64,000 nt of DNA from NCBI RefSeq assembly GCF_900129365.1, contig NZ_FQVM01000003.1, forward strand, positions 1-64,000, written 5' to 3'. The notes beneath the pieces were generated by a model. That model was not told where the DNA came from. It saw only the letters and a program-made list of their open reading frames with translations, and did not search any database. Of the stretch, positions 34,850-43,159 are shown piece after piece. The translations under genes were made by a program, and so were the position numbers. The DNA comes from Clostridium fallax (GTDB lineage Bacteria > Bacillota > Clostridia > Clostridiales > Clostridiaceae). Numbering within the stretch: the stretch's first letter is position 1; each line of letters begins with the position of its first letter.

Positions 34850-36043
34850 ATGTCAAAAGCTAAATTTGAAAGAAGTAAACCACACGTTAACATTGGAACA
34901 ATAGGACACGTTGACCACGGTAAAACAACATTAACAGCAGCAATAACAACAGTATTAGCAAACAGAGGATTTGCAGATGCGTTCAAGTACGACGAAATAG
35001 ATAAGGCACCAGAAGAAAAAGAAAGAGGAATCACAATCAATACAGCACACGTTGAGTATGAAACAGAGAACAGACACTATGCTCACGTAGACTGCCCAGG
35101 CCACGCTGACTATGTAAAGAATATGATAACAGGAGCAGCACAAATGGATGGAGCAATCTTAGTTGTATCAGCAGCAGATGGTCCAATGCCACAAACAAGA
35201 GAGCACATACTACTAGCATCAAGAGTTGGAGTTGACTACATCGTAGTATTCTTAAACAAAGCAGATATGGTAGATGACGAAGAGTTATTAGAATTAGTTG
35301 AAATGGAAGTTAGAGAATTATTAAGCGAATACAACTTCCCAGGAGATGACATTCCAGTAATAAAAGGATCAGCATTAGTAGCATTAGAAAACCCAACAGA
35401 TGAAAAATCAATAGCTCCAATATTAGAGTTAATGGAAGCAGTAGATAGCTACATCCCAACACCAGAAAGAGCAACAGATAAGCCATTCTTAATGCCAGTA
35501 GAAGACGTATTTACAATCACTGGTAGAGGAACAGTTGCAACAGGAAGAGTTGAAAGAGGAATTCTTCACGTTGGAGACGAAGTAGAAGTAGTAGGATTAA
35601 GCCCAGATAAGAAGAAGACAGTAGTAACAGGAATAGAAATGTTCAGAAAGTTACTAGATGAAGCACAAGCTGGAGATAATATAGGAGCTCTATTAAGAGG
35701 AATCCAAAGAACAGAAATCGAAAGAGGTCAAGTATTATCAAAACCAGGTTCAGTACACCCACATAGCAAGTTCGTAGGTCAAGTATACGTACTTAAGAAA
35801 GAAGAAGGTGGAAGACATACACCATTCTTTGATGGATACAGACCACAATTCTATTTCAGAACAACAGACGTAACAGGATCAATCAAGTTACCAGAAGGAA
35901 TGGAAATGGTAATGCCTGGAGACCACATCGACATGAACGTTGAATTAATAACTCCAGTAGCAATGGACGAAGGATTAAGATTCGCTATAAGAGAAGGCGG
36001 AAGAACAGTAGGTTCAGGAGTTGTTACTAAAATAATAGAGTAA
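34850..36043 (+). CDS. tuf: Translation elongation factor Tu, copy 1
   Basis: A 397-aa GTPase that delivers aminoacyl-tRNA. G1 is GHVDHGKTT, the switch I region is followed by RGITINTAH, G3 is DCPGHADY, G4 is NKAD, and beta-barrel domains 2 and 3 follow from about residue 210. ATG 34850 follows AAGGAGG by 9 nt; upstream in-frame codons reach into the tRNA. The protein is identical to the copy at 54562 and I saw no nucleotide difference between the coding regions. C-ending codons (AAC, CAC, GAC) are more common than in neighbours, fitting very high expression. Confidence 0.98.
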   Translation: MSKAKFERSKPHVNIGTIGHVDHGKTTLTAAITTVLANRGFADAFKYDEIDKAPEEKERGITINTAHVEYETENRHYAHVDCPGHADYVKNMITGAAQMDGAILVVSAADGPMPQTREHILLASRVGVDYIVVFLNKADMVDDEELLELVEMEVRELLSEYNFPGDDIPVIKGSALVALENPTDEKSIAPILELMEAVDSYIPTPERATDKPFLMPVEDVFTITGRGTVATGRVERGILHVGDEVEVVGLSPDKKKTVVTGIEMFRKLLDEAQAGDNIGALLRGIQRTEIERGQVLSKPGSVHPHSKFVGQVYVLKKEEGGRHTPFFDGYRPQFYFRTTDVTGSIKLPEGMEMVMPGDHIDMNVELITPVAMDEGLRFAIREGGRTVGSGVVTKIIE

Positions 36044-36053
36044 TACTAATTTG

Positions 36054-36089
36054 TGTAAGGACTGGGTCTAATAGCCTAGTCCTTTACAT
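36054..36089 (+). terminator. Hairpin after tuf copy 1, possible terminator
   Basis: TAAGGACTGGG / CCTAGTCCTTTA forms an imperfect stem 10 nt after the stop. There is no long T run, so its strength is uncertain. A new promoter follows at 36102. Confidence 0.55.
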
Positions 36090-36101
36090 AGTACTTAATT
36101 C

Positions 36102-36130
36102 TTGACATACATTAATAATTGTGATAAGTT
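36102..36130 (+). promoter_or_regulatory. Promoter for rpmG-secE-nusG
   Basis: TTGACA (36102-36107), 17 bp, TAAGTT (36125-36130) with an extended TG two bases before it. It lies about 80 nt before rpmG. Confidence 0.75.
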
Positions 36131-36207
36131 AATTTAGTAACATTAGAAGAAACGCGAATATAATAAGGTATTTATATACCTATATAAATAAACTGGAGGT
36201 GCAGATC

Positions 36208-36357
36208 GTGAGAGTAAAAATAACTTTAGCATGTACTGAATGCAAGCAAAGAAACTACAACTCAATGAAAAACAAAAAGAACGACCCAGATAGATTAGAA
36301 ATGAAGAAATATTGCAGATTCTGTAAGAAACACACTACTCACAGAGAAACTAAATAG
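36208..36357 (+). CDS. rpmG: 50S ribosomal protein L33
   Basis: A 49-aa zinc-type L33 with two pairs, Cys9/Cys12 (ACTEC) and Cys36/Cys39 (YCRFC). It sits at the edge of the 50S E-site. GTG start at 36208 after TGGAGGTG. The order rpmG-secE-nusG-rplK is standard in Firmicutes. Confidence 0.97.
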   Translation: MRVKITLACTECKQRNYNSMKNKKNDPDRLEMKKYCRFCKKHTTHRETK

Positions 36358-36406
36358 TTTAAGGGTTCGTTGTAAATGTTAATATCATCTTAAGGATGTG
36401 AATTCA

Positions 36407-36634
36407 ATGGCTGTAAATGGGAAAGTGAAGGAGTCTGCACCTAACAAGGCAGGCGTTATAGGTTTTTTTAGAGAGGTTAAGGCAGAAGTTAGAAGAATAA
36501 CTTGGCCTTCTAAAGAAGAAACAAAAAAGGCAATTATAGCGGTAATTGTTTTCGCACTAATATTCATCATATTAGTAGGCGGATTCGACTTTATTTTCAA
36601 AAACCTCTTAGATTTTGTCTTAAAACTTAAGTAG
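36407..36634 (+). CDS. secE: Preprotein translocase subunit SecE
   Basis: A 75-aa single-span SecE. The amphipathic segment VKAEVRRITWPSKEET precedes the membrane helix AIIAVIVFALIFIILVGGFDF. It clamps SecY in the SecYEG channel. ATG 36407 is preferred over GTG 36398, which falls in the AAGGATGTG site. Confidence 0.95.
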   Translation: MAVNGKVKESAPNKAGVIGFFREVKAEVRRITWPSKEETKKAIIAVIVFALIFIILVGGFDFIFKNLLDFVLKLK

Positions 36635-36640
36635 TAAAAA

Positions 36641-36682
36641 GGGAGGTTTGGATGATATATTTATTCATCCGTATGTAATATG
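36641..36682 (+). promoter_or_regulatory. nusG translation start region with hairpin between SD and ATG
   Basis: The only strong Shine-Dalgarno, GGGAGG (36641-36646), is 33 nt from ATG 36680. Between them GGATGA (36650-36655) pairs with TCATCC (36665-36670). Folding this stem brings the SD to about 12 nt from the start. The in-frame stop TGA at 36653 rules out an earlier ATG, GTG or TTG. Confidence 0.6.
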
Positions 36683-37201
36683 AGTGAAAAAGCTAGATGG
36701 TACGTGGTACACACATATTCTGGCTATGAAAACAAGGTTAAAGCTAACCTTGAAAAAACCATAGAGAATAGAAACTTATATTCATTTATACATGATATAC
36801 AAGTTCCTATGGAAGAAGTTATTGAAGAAAAAGATGGAAAACAAAAAATAACTCTTAAAAAGAAATTTCCAGGATATGTGTTGGTAAAAATGGTGATGAC
36901 AGATGACTCTTGGTATGTCGTAAGAAATACAAGAGGAGTTACTGGATTCGTAGGACCAGGATCAAAGCCAGTACCTCTTACCGATGAAGAGGTAGATTCT
37001 ATGGGGGTTATGGATACTCCAATAGATGTTGACTTGGAGGTAGGAGAAACAATAATGATTACATCTGGACCTATTAAGGATTTCAGTGCAATAATTCAGG
37101 AGATAAATCCTGAGAAACACAAGGTTAAAGCCTTGGTTGATATGTTCGGAAGAGAAACTCTTGCCGAATTAGACTTCAATCAAATAGAAAAATTAGATTA
37201 A
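36680..37201 (+). CDS. nusG: Transcription termination/antitermination factor NusG
   Basis: A 173-aa protein: NGN domain (about 5-115; WYVVHTYSGYE opening, FPGYVLVKM) and C-terminal KOW domain (about 122-173; GPIKDFSAIIQEI). It binds RNA polymerase and couples it to the ribosome through S10. The family opening MSEKARWYVV supports ATG 36680, although no SD is adjacent; see the structured start region. Confidence 0.96.
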   Translation: MSEKARWYVVHTYSGYENKVKANLEKTIENRNLYSFIHDIQVPMEEVIEEKDGKQKITLKKKFPGYVLVKMVMTDDSWYVVRNTRGVTGFVGPGSKPVPLTDEEVDSMGVMDTPIDVDLEVGETIMITSGPIKDFSAIIQEINPEKHKVKALVDMFGRETLAELDFNQIEKLD

Positions 37202-37223
37202 AATCAGACTAACGTCTTAAGTA

Positions 37224-37255
37224 AGTGGGAGGACGTGAGTCCGAAATTACCACAG
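37224..37255 (+). promoter_or_regulatory. Structured leader before rplK (motif copy 1)
   Basis: GTGG (37225-37228) pairs with CCAC (37250-37253) around a second stem GGAC-GTGA-GTCC, followed by AG and the rplK SD. A small AGAC/GTCT hairpin precedes it at 37207-37218. The same architecture recurs before rplA. Ribosomal protein L1 is the likely ligand by analogy with L11-L1 operon autoregulation. Confidence 0.6.
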
Positions 37256-37272
37256 TATAGGAGGAATAACTC

Positions 37273-37695
37273 ATGGCTAAGAAAGTAACAGGAATGATAA
37301 AACTTCAACTTGCTGCAGGAAAAGCAACACCAGCACCACCAGTTGGTCCAGCACTAGGACAACACGGTGTAAATATAATGGGATTCTGTAAGGAATTCAA
37401 TGCAAAGACTGCAGATAAGGCTGGATTAATAATTCCAGTAGTTATCACAGTTTACCAAGATAGATCATTCAGCTTTATATTAAAGACTCCTCCAGCTGCA
37501 GTTCTTATCAAAAAAGAGATAGGATTAAAGAGCGGCTCAGGAGTTCCAAACAGAACTAAAGTTGGAAAGATCACTAAGGAGCAAATTAGAAAAATTGCTG
37601 AATTAAAAATGCCAGATTTAAATGCTGCAACAATCGAAACTGCAATGAGCATGATCGAAGGTACAGCTAAGAGCATGGGCGTAGTAGTAGAATAA
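37273..37695 (+). CDS. rplK: 50S ribosomal protein L11
   Basis: A 140-aa GTPase-centre protein. The KLQLAAGKATPAPPVGPALG opening, quoted to LG, is the family signature, and the C-terminal RNA-binding domain follows from about residue 75 (GKITKEQIRKIAELKMPDL). It acts with L10/L12 in factor binding and in RelA activation. AGGAGG is 9 nt before the ATG. Confidence 0.98.
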   Translation: MAKKVTGMIKLQLAAGKATPAPPVGPALGQHGVNIMGFCKEFNAKTADKAGLIIPVVITVYQDRSFSFILKTPPAAVLIKKEIGLKSGSGVPNRTKVGKITKEQIRKIAELKMPDLNAATIETAMSMIEGTAKSMGVVVE

Positions 37696-37709
37696 TAATT
37701 TACTAAATT

Positions 37710-37739
37710 GGTGGGAGGTACTAACCGTTAATACCACAG
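37710..37739 (+). promoter_or_regulatory. Structured leader before rplA (motif copy 2)
   Basis: GTGG (37711-37714) pairs with CCAC (37734-37737) around GGT-ACTA-ACC, followed by AG and AGGAGG. It shares GTGGGAGG, the inner stem, CCG and CCACAG with the copy before rplK. Confidence 0.6.
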
Positions 37740-37752
37740 AGGAGGCAAAATA

Positions 37753-38442
37753 ATGGGAAAGAAATACGTTGAAAGTGCAAAGTTAATTGATAGAAACGCT
37801 TTATACACTCCAGCAGAAGCTTTAGAATTATGTGTTAAAACTGCTAAAGCTAAATTCGATGAAACAGTTGAATTACACGTTAGATTAGGGGTTGACCCAA
37901 GACATGCTGATCAACAAGTTAGAGGAGCTGTAGTTCTTCCAAACGGAACTGGTAGATCAGTTAAAGTTTTAGTTTTCGCTAGAGGCGAAAAAGCTAAAGA
38001 AGCTCAAGAAGCAGGAGCTGACTTTGTTGGAGCTGAAGAATTAGTAACAAAAATTCAAGGTGAAAACTGGTTTGACTACGATGTAGTTGTTGCTACTCCA
38101 GATATGATGGGTGTAGTTGGAAGATTAGGTAGAGTATTAGGACCTAAGGGATTAATGCCAAACCCAAAATCAGGTACAGTTACATTTGACGTAGCAAAAG
38201 CTATCGCTGAAATAAAAGCTGGTAAAGTTGAATATAGAGTTGATAAAACTGCTATAGTTCACTGCCCAATTGGAAAGGCTTCATTTGGAGCTGAAAAATT
38301 AACTCAAAACTTCCACGCATTAATGGAAGCTTTAGTTAAGGCTAAACCAGCAGCTGCTAAAGGACAATATATAAAATCTGTATCAGTAGCAGCTACAATG
38401 GGACCAGGAGCAAAGGTTAACCCAACAAAAGTTTTAGAGTAA
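37753..38442 (+). CDS. rplA: 50S ribosomal protein L1
   Basis: A 229-aa L1-stalk protein with a two-domain fold. GRLGRVLGPKGLMPNPKSGTV, quoted as GRVLGPKGLMPNPKSG, is the signature. It binds 23S rRNA helices 76-78 and in many bacteria represses its own operon by binding the mRNA. The candidate motif lies just upstream. Confidence 0.98.
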   Translation: MGKKYVESAKLIDRNALYTPAEALELCVKTAKAKFDETVELHVRLGVDPRHADQQVRGAVVLPNGTGRSVKVLVFARGEKAKEAQEAGADFVGAEELVTKIQGENWFDYDVVVATPDMMGVVGRLGRVLGPKGLMPNPKSGTVTFDVAKAIAEIKAGKVEYRVDKTAIVHCPIGKASFGAEKLTQNFHALMEALVKAKPAAAKGQYIKSVSVAATMGPGAKVNPTKVLE

Positions 38443-38449
38443 TTTTTTG

Positions 38450-38478
38450 TTGACAGGGATTTAATCCTTTGGTATAAT
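38450..38478 (+). promoter_or_regulatory. Promoter for rplJ-rplL
   Basis: TTGACA (38450-38455), 17 bp, TATAAT (38473-38478): full consensus, 8 nt after the rplA stop. It gives rplJL their own leader transcript. Confidence 0.93.
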
Positions 38479-38500
38479 GAAATACGTTGTGAAATTGAAT

Positions 38501-38612
38501 AAAACTTCCGTAGACAGTAGGTGCAGAGGCATAACGTAAATCAACCTACCGAGGGTTCCGATACATGTGATTGTAATGGGTCTTCCTGCGTCTACGGGAA
38601 GACCTTTCTTAA
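38501..38612 (+). promoter_or_regulatory. L10 ribosomal protein leader with attenuator
   Basis: CTTCCGTAGAC (38505-38515) pairs with GTCTACGGGAAG (38590-38601), closing a structured leader. The competing hairpin GGGTCTTCC (38579-38586 region) / GGGAAGACC (38596-38604) followed by TTTCTT is an intrinsic terminator. The two pairings exclude each other. Position and shape match the known L10 leader, where L10-(L12)4 binding represses rplJL. Confidence 0.88.
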
Positions 38613-38653
38613 TATAACAAAGCAGTTTTAGACTGTGAGGAGGTGGACACACA

Positions 38654-39160
38654 GTGGCAAACAAGAATAGACAATTAAAAGAAGCTAAGGTTGCAGAAAT
38701 CAAAGAAAAGTTAGAGAAATCTCAATCAGTAATACTTGCTAAATATCAAGGATTATCTGTTGAAGAAGATACTCAACTAAGAAAGAACTTAAGAGAAGCT
38801 GGTGTTGAATATAAGGTATATAAAAATACTTTAGTTACATTAGCTGCTAAAGAGCTAGGATTAGACGGAATAGTTGAATACTTAGAAGGACCTGTTTCAA
38901 TAGCATTTGGATATGAAGATGCTACAGCTCCAGCAAGAGTACTTAATGATTTCGCTAAAGCTCACAAGAAGCTTGAATTAAAAGCTGGTATAGTAGATGG
39001 AGCAATATTTGATGAAGCTAAGGTTAAACAACTTGCATCAATACCATCAAAAGAAGTTCTTATTGCAAAATTACTTGGAAGCTTCAAGGCTCCAGTATCA
39101 AACTTTGCATACTTAATAAATGCTATAAAAGAGAAGAAAGAAGCAGAATCTGCTGAATAA
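38654..39160 (+). CDS. rplJ: 50S ribosomal protein L10
   Basis: A 168-aa stalk base protein. The N-terminal rRNA-binding domain (about 1-130) includes VILAKYQGLSVEEDTQLRK, quoted to LRK, and the C-terminal helix binds L7/L12 dimers. GTG start at 38654 after GAGGAGGTGG. It is also the repressor of its own leader. Confidence 0.97.
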   Translation: MANKNRQLKEAKVAEIKEKLEKSQSVILAKYQGLSVEEDTQLRKNLREAGVEYKVYKNTLVTLAAKELGLDGIVEYLEGPVSIAFGYEDATAPARVLNDFAKAHKKLELKAGIVDGAIFDEAKVKQLASIPSKEVLIAKLLGSFKAPVSNFAYLINAIKEKKEAESAE

Positions 39161-39234
39161 TCTCAATATATAGTAATAGAAAAACAAACATATTTATAAT
39201 GAATGAAAGAAAGAAATTTCGGAGGTGCTAAATC

Positions 39235-39597
39235 ATGACAAAAGAACAAATCATAGAAGCTATAAAAGGTATGAGCGTTTTAGAATTAAACGAATTAGTT
39301 GAAGCTTGTGAAGAAGAATTTGGAGTAAGCGCTGCTGCTCCAGTTGCTGTTGCAGGTGCTGCTGCAGGTGCTGCTGCAGAAGAAAAAACTGAATTTGACG
39401 TAGTATTAGCTAACGCTGGATCAGAAAAAATCAAAGTTATAAAAGCTGTAAGAGAAATAACTGGATTAGGATTAAAAGAAGCTAAAGAAATAGTTGACGG
39501 AGCTCCTAAGACACTTAAAGAAGGCGTTTCAAAAGATGACGCTGAAGCTATAAAGACTAAGTTAGCTGAAGTTGGAGCTACTGTAGAAGTAAAATAA
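39235..39597 (+). CDS. rplL: 50S ribosomal protein L7/L12
   Basis: A 120-aa protein: an N-terminal dimerisation domain (1-32), an Ala/Gly-rich hinge (PVAVAGAAAGAAAEE) and a factor-binding C-terminal domain (KIKVIKAVREITGLGLKEAK). GGAGGTG precedes the ATG. Present in several copies per ribosome, it recruits EF-Tu and EF-G. Confidence 0.98.
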   Translation: MTKEQIIEAIKGMSVLELNELVEACEEEFGVSAAAPVAVAGAAAGAAAEEKTEFDVVLANAGSEKIKVIKAVREITGLGLKEAKEIVDGAPKTLKEGVSKDDAEAIKTKLAEVGATVEVK

Positions 39598-39616
39598 TTT
39601 TACTTTAAGTAGTTTT

Positions 39617-39655
39617 TAAGACACCCTAAAAAGGGTGTCTTATTTATTATTTTTA
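39617..39655 (+). terminator. Terminator of the rplJ-rplL transcript
   Basis: TAAGACACCCT / AGGGTGTCTTA stem with a 3-4-nt loop and a T-rich tail. The following stretch to 39936 is AT-rich and shows nothing else. Confidence 0.9.
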
Positions 39656-39936
39656 TAAAGATTTATTGATTATTGAAGATGATATTATATATAATATATA
39701 AAGGAAGGCTTAATTTATTATTTTACAATCATTTCTAATTTAAATATATAGGTATTTAAAATCAGATGGATAAAATAAATTTATATTTAAATTATAAAAG
39801 ATTTAAATATTTATAATAATGGCAAGCTATAATTTAATAATTGTTTATATATAATTCAAAAATATTTTATTTTTTATATATATAATCATTTATGTTTTTA
39901 GAAATAATAATTGGAATTTTAAATGAATAATTATTA

Positions 39937-39965
39937 TTGACACTTAAGTAAAAAATAGTTATAAT
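39937..39965 (+). promoter_or_regulatory. Promoter for the glcT-ptsG module
   Basis: TTGACA (39937-39942), 17 bp, TATAAT (39960-39965): full consensus, 22 nt before the first RAT site. Confidence 0.93.
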
Positions 39966-39986
39966 GGGCTTATGAATTTACAAAGT

Positions 39987-40083
39987 AAGGATTGTTACTG
40001 GTTATGCAGGCAATACCTAAGTTAAAGTAATAATTACTTAAAATAATTTTAAGCTTATTATTTTAATTTAGGTATTTTATTAT
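39987..40083 (+). promoter_or_regulatory. RAT antiterminator site 1 and overlapping terminator before glcT
   Basis: AAGGATTGTTACTGGTTATG continues to GCAGGCAATACCT (39987-40017), the ribonucleic antiterminator of the BglG/LicT class. Its 3' end AATACCTAA pairs with TTAGGTATT (40068-40076) in a terminator with a T-rich tail. A bound antiterminator protein would keep transcription going into its own gene. Confidence 0.92.
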
Positions 40084-40124
40084 TGTAAAAATATCTAAAA
40101 ATATAAAATTTTAGAGGGGTCTTT

Positions 40125-40964
40125 ATGATAATCGAAAAAATTTTAAATAACAATGTTGTTATTACTATAGATCCCAAAACCAAAAAAGAAAAAATTCTAA
40201 TGGGTAGTGGCTTGGGATTTAAAAAAAAGATAGGGCAAGCAATAGATAAAGAAAAAATAGAAAAAATTTTTACTATAAGTGATGAAACTGTAGTTTCAAA
40301 ATTTAAGGTGCTTGTTAATGAAATCCCTGTTAATATGCTTGAATCTGTAGATATTATTGTAAAACATGCAGAAAAAGTATTGAACCATAAATTAGATGAA
40401 CATATTTACCTATCTTTATCAGATCATTTGGCTTTTGCAGTTAAAAGATTAGAAAATAATATATTAGTTAAAAACACTTTATTAGAGGAAATAAGAAGAG
40501 TTCATAGGGCTGAATTTCAAATAGGTTTATGGGCTATAGATTACATAAATAAAGAATTTAATATTGAATTACCTATAGATGAAGCAGGATTCATAGCATT
40601 TCATATTGTAAACGCTACTTATAATGACAATATGAAGGAATCTTATATTATGACAAATATAGTAAAGGATATATTAAATATAATAAGATATTATTATTCT
40701 CTAGAGTTTATAGAAGAAGACTTAAACTATGATAGATTATTAACACATCTTAAATATTTTGCAAAGAGAGTTATTTCAGATAAACAACATCTTATTGCAG
40801 ATAATTGTTTTATAGATCTTATAAAAGATAATTATAACAAGGCTTATAAATGTAGTTTAAAGATTAAAGAATATATAATGAAGAGATATGAATATGAAAT
40901 AGGAAATGATGAGATAGTATATTTAACTATGCATATTTATAGAGTTACTAATAACAAAAATTAA
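40125..40964 (+). CDS. glcT: BglG-family PTS-controlled transcription antiterminator
   Basis: A 279-aa protein: CAT RNA-binding domain (1-57; IIEKILNNNVVITID and GSGLGFKKKIGQ), then PRD1 (about 65-165, SDHLAFAVKR) and PRD2 (about 170-279, LTMHIYR), with conserved His residues phosphorylated by the PTS. It binds the RAT sites at 39987 and 40970. The symbol is given for its link to ptsG; LicT-type specificity cannot be fully excluded. Confidence 0.9.
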   Translation: MIIEKILNNNVVITIDPKTKKEKILMGSGLGFKKKIGQAIDKEKIEKIFTISDETVVSKFKVLVNEIPVNMLESVDIIVKHAEKVLNHKLDEHIYLSLSDHLAFAVKRLENNILVKNTLLEEIRRVHRAEFQIGLWAIDYINKEFNIELPIDEAGFIAFHIVNATYNDNMKESYIMTNIVKDILNIIRYYYSLEFIEEDLNYDRLLTHLKYFAKRVISDKQHLIADNCFIDLIKDNYNKAYKCSLKIKEYIMKRYEYEIGNDEIVYLTMHIYRVTNNKN

Positions 40965-40969
40965 TAAAT

Positions 40970-41075
40970 AGGATTGTTACTGATAGTGCAGGCAAGACCT
41001 AGATATATGAAAGTATAAATACGGGATACTTATGTCCTTTTATGCTTTTATATAACTAGGTCTTTATTTTTATAA
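40970..41075 (+). promoter_or_regulatory. RAT antiterminator site 2 and overlapping terminator before ptsG
   Basis: AGGATTGTTACTGATAGTGC then AGGCAAGACCT (40970-41000) differs from site 1 in the apical loop and last bases. AAGACCTAG (40994-41002) pairs with CTAGGTCTT (41056-41064), followed by TATTTTTAT. It controls ptsG separately from glcT. Confidence 0.92.
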
Positions 41076-41106
41076 ATTAATAAGAAATTCTGAAGGGAGA
41101 ATAGGT

Positions 41107-43158
41107 ATGAAAAAAGTTTTTGGTGTATTACAAAGAGTAGGAAAAGCTCTTATGTTACCAGTTGCACTATTACCAGCGGCAGGACTTTTGCTTGGTATAG
41201 GTAATGCTTTAAGAAACCCAGCTTTATTAAAGTATTTACCAGCATTAGGTTCTAATGGATTCCAAATATTTATTTCAGTTATGGAAAAGTCAGGAGACAT
41301 AATCTTTGGAAACCTTGCATTATTGTTTGCAGTTGGAGTTGCAGTTGGATTAACTGATGGGGAAGGTGTAGCAGGACTTGCTTCAATAGTTGGATTTTTA
41401 ATAATGAATGTTACTATGGGTACATTCTTAAAAATTACTCCGGATATGGTTGCGGATCCAAGTACAGCAGGTATGTATGCTAATGTAATGGGAGTTCCTA
41501 CACTTCAAACAGGTGTATTTGGCGGTATTATTATTGGTATTATTGCATCATATTTATTTAAGAAATTCTATAAAATTGAATTACCACAATATCTTGGATT
41601 CTTTGCAGGAAAAAGATTTGTGCCAATAGTTACAGCGGCGGCAGCAATTGTACTTGGTATAGCTATGACATTTATATGGCCACCAGTACAAAATGGATTA
41701 TTAATATTCTCAAAGAGTATGATAGATGCAAATAGAAATGCAGCGGCATTCATATTTGGAGTTATAGAGAGAGCATTAATTCCATTTGGATTACATCATA
41801 TTTGGTACAATCCATTCTGGTATCAATTTGGTGAATGGGTAAATCCTATAACTCATCAAGTTGTAATGGGAGACCAACATATATTCATGGCTCAATATTC
41901 ATCATTATATGAAATATTAAAAATAGATCCAAGCTTTAAATTTACAGCAGGAACATTTATGACTGGTAAATATCCATTTATGATGTTTGGATTACCAGCA
42001 GCAGCTTTAGCTATTTATCAAGAAGCTAAGCCGGAAAAGAAAGCTATGGTTGGAAGTATAATGGCCTCAGCGGCATTAACTTCATTCTTAACAGGTATAA
42101 CAGAACCTCTTGAGTTCTCATTCTTATTTGTTGCTCCACTTTTATTTGGAGTTCACTGTGTATTTGCTGGATTATCATTTATGGTAATGAATATATTAAA
42201 TGTTAAGATTGGTATGACATTCTCAGGTGGTTTAATAGACTTTATATTATTTGGAATTATTCCAAATAGAACACCATGGTATTTAGTAATAGTTGTAGGA
42301 TTAATACTTGCAGTAATTTACTATCTTGGATTTAGATTTATGATTAGAAAGTTCAACTTAAAGACACCGGGTAGAGAAGATGATAATGAATCTTCAGTTA
42401 ATGTAGACTCAAATGGAGACAGCTTAGCTGTAGGTATTTTAGCTGCTTTAGGTGGAAAAGAAAACATAAAGAATTTAGATGCTTGTATAACAAGATTAAG
42501 AGTAATAGTTAATGACACTTCAAAGGTAAATGCTGACGAACTTAAAAAATTAGGTGCAGCAGGAGTTATGCAGGTTGGAGAAAATATTCAGGCTATATTT
42601 GGACCTAAATCAGATATAATTAAAGGTCAGATTAAGGATGTTATAGCTGGAAATATTCCTCAAAAGAAAAGTGAACCAATAGAAGAGAAAAAGGAAGAAG
42701 CAGTTACAACAGGAAGTTTAGAATCTGAATTACTTATACCAGCAAAAGGTGAAGTTATAGATCTAGAAAAGGTTCCAGATGATGTATTTGCACAAAAAAT
42801 AATGGGTGAAGGTTTTGCTATAAAACCTTCAGAAGGAAAATTTGTATCACCAATTGATGGTGTTATAGAAACTGTATTCCCAACAAAACATGCAATTGTT
42901 ATAAAGGGAGATAAGGGAAGAGAAATATTACTTCATATAGGATTAGATACTGTTGGATTAAAAGGACAAGGCTTAAATGCTTTAGTTAAAGAGGGAGATG
43001 TTGTTAAAAAGGGTCAAACTCTTGTAGAAGCTGATTTAGATTACATAGCTAAAAATGCTAAATCAACAATAACTCCAGTTATTATAACTAACTTAGGTGA
43101 AGATGAGGCTATAAAAGTTAACGAAAAAAATCATACAGTTGATATAATAAAGAAATAA
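41107..43158 (+). CDS. ptsG: PTS glucose transporter, EIICBA
   Basis: A 683-aa fused permease in order EIIC, EIIB, EIIA. EIIC (1 to about 410) has many membrane segments and the GITEPLEFSF motif. EIIB (about 435-510) has phosphorylated Cys460 in LDACITRLRV. EIIA (about 540-670) has His610 in LLHIGLDTVGL. It imports and phosphorylates glucose or a related sugar, such as GlcNAc. The pairing with a GlcT-type antiterminator favours glucose. The module is inserted between rplL and rpoB, which are usually adjacent. Confidence 0.93.
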   Translation: MKKVFGVLQRVGKALMLPVALLPAAGLLLGIGNALRNPALLKYLPALGSNGFQIFISVMEKSGDIIFGNLALLFAVGVAVGLTDGEGVAGLASIVGFLIMNVTMGTFLKITPDMVADPSTAGMYANVMGVPTLQTGVFGGIIIGIIASYLFKKFYKIELPQYLGFFAGKRFVPIVTAAAAIVLGIAMTFIWPPVQNGLLIFSKSMIDANRNAAAFIFGVIERALIPFGLHHIWYNPFWYQFGEWVNPITHQVVMGDQHIFMAQYSSLYEILKIDPSFKFTAGTFMTGKYPFMMFGLPAAALAIYQEAKPEKKAMVGSIMASAALTSFLTGITEPLEFSFLFVAPLLFGVHCVFAGLSFMVMNILNVKIGMTFSGGLIDFILFGIIPNRTPWYLVIVVGLILAVIYYLGFRFMIRKFNLKTPGREDDNESSVNVDSNGDSLAVGILAALGGKENIKNLDACITRLRVIVNDTSKVNADELKKLGAAGVMQVGENIQAIFGPKSDIIKGQIKDVIAGNIPQKKSEPIEEKKEEAVTTGSLESELLIPAKGEVIDLEKVPDDVFAQKIMGEGFAIKPSEGKFVSPIDGVIETVFPTKHAIVIKGDKGREILLHIGLDTVGLKGQGLNALVKEGDVVKKGQTLVEADLDYIAKNAKSTITPVIITNLGEDEAIKVNEKNHTVDIIKK

Positions 43159-43159
43159 T

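Noticed and set aside
34783..35222. Antisense frames of 61-85 codons in tuf copy 1, repeated exactly in copy 2 (54489-54934)
   Set aside because: They are mirror effects of the conserved tuf codons. Identical copies follow from the gene duplication, and none has a ribosome-binding site.
36659..36661. ATT as the nusG start codon
   Set aside because: It has good spacing from GGGAGG, but NusG homologues begin at the later MSEKARWYVV and ATT starts are very rare.
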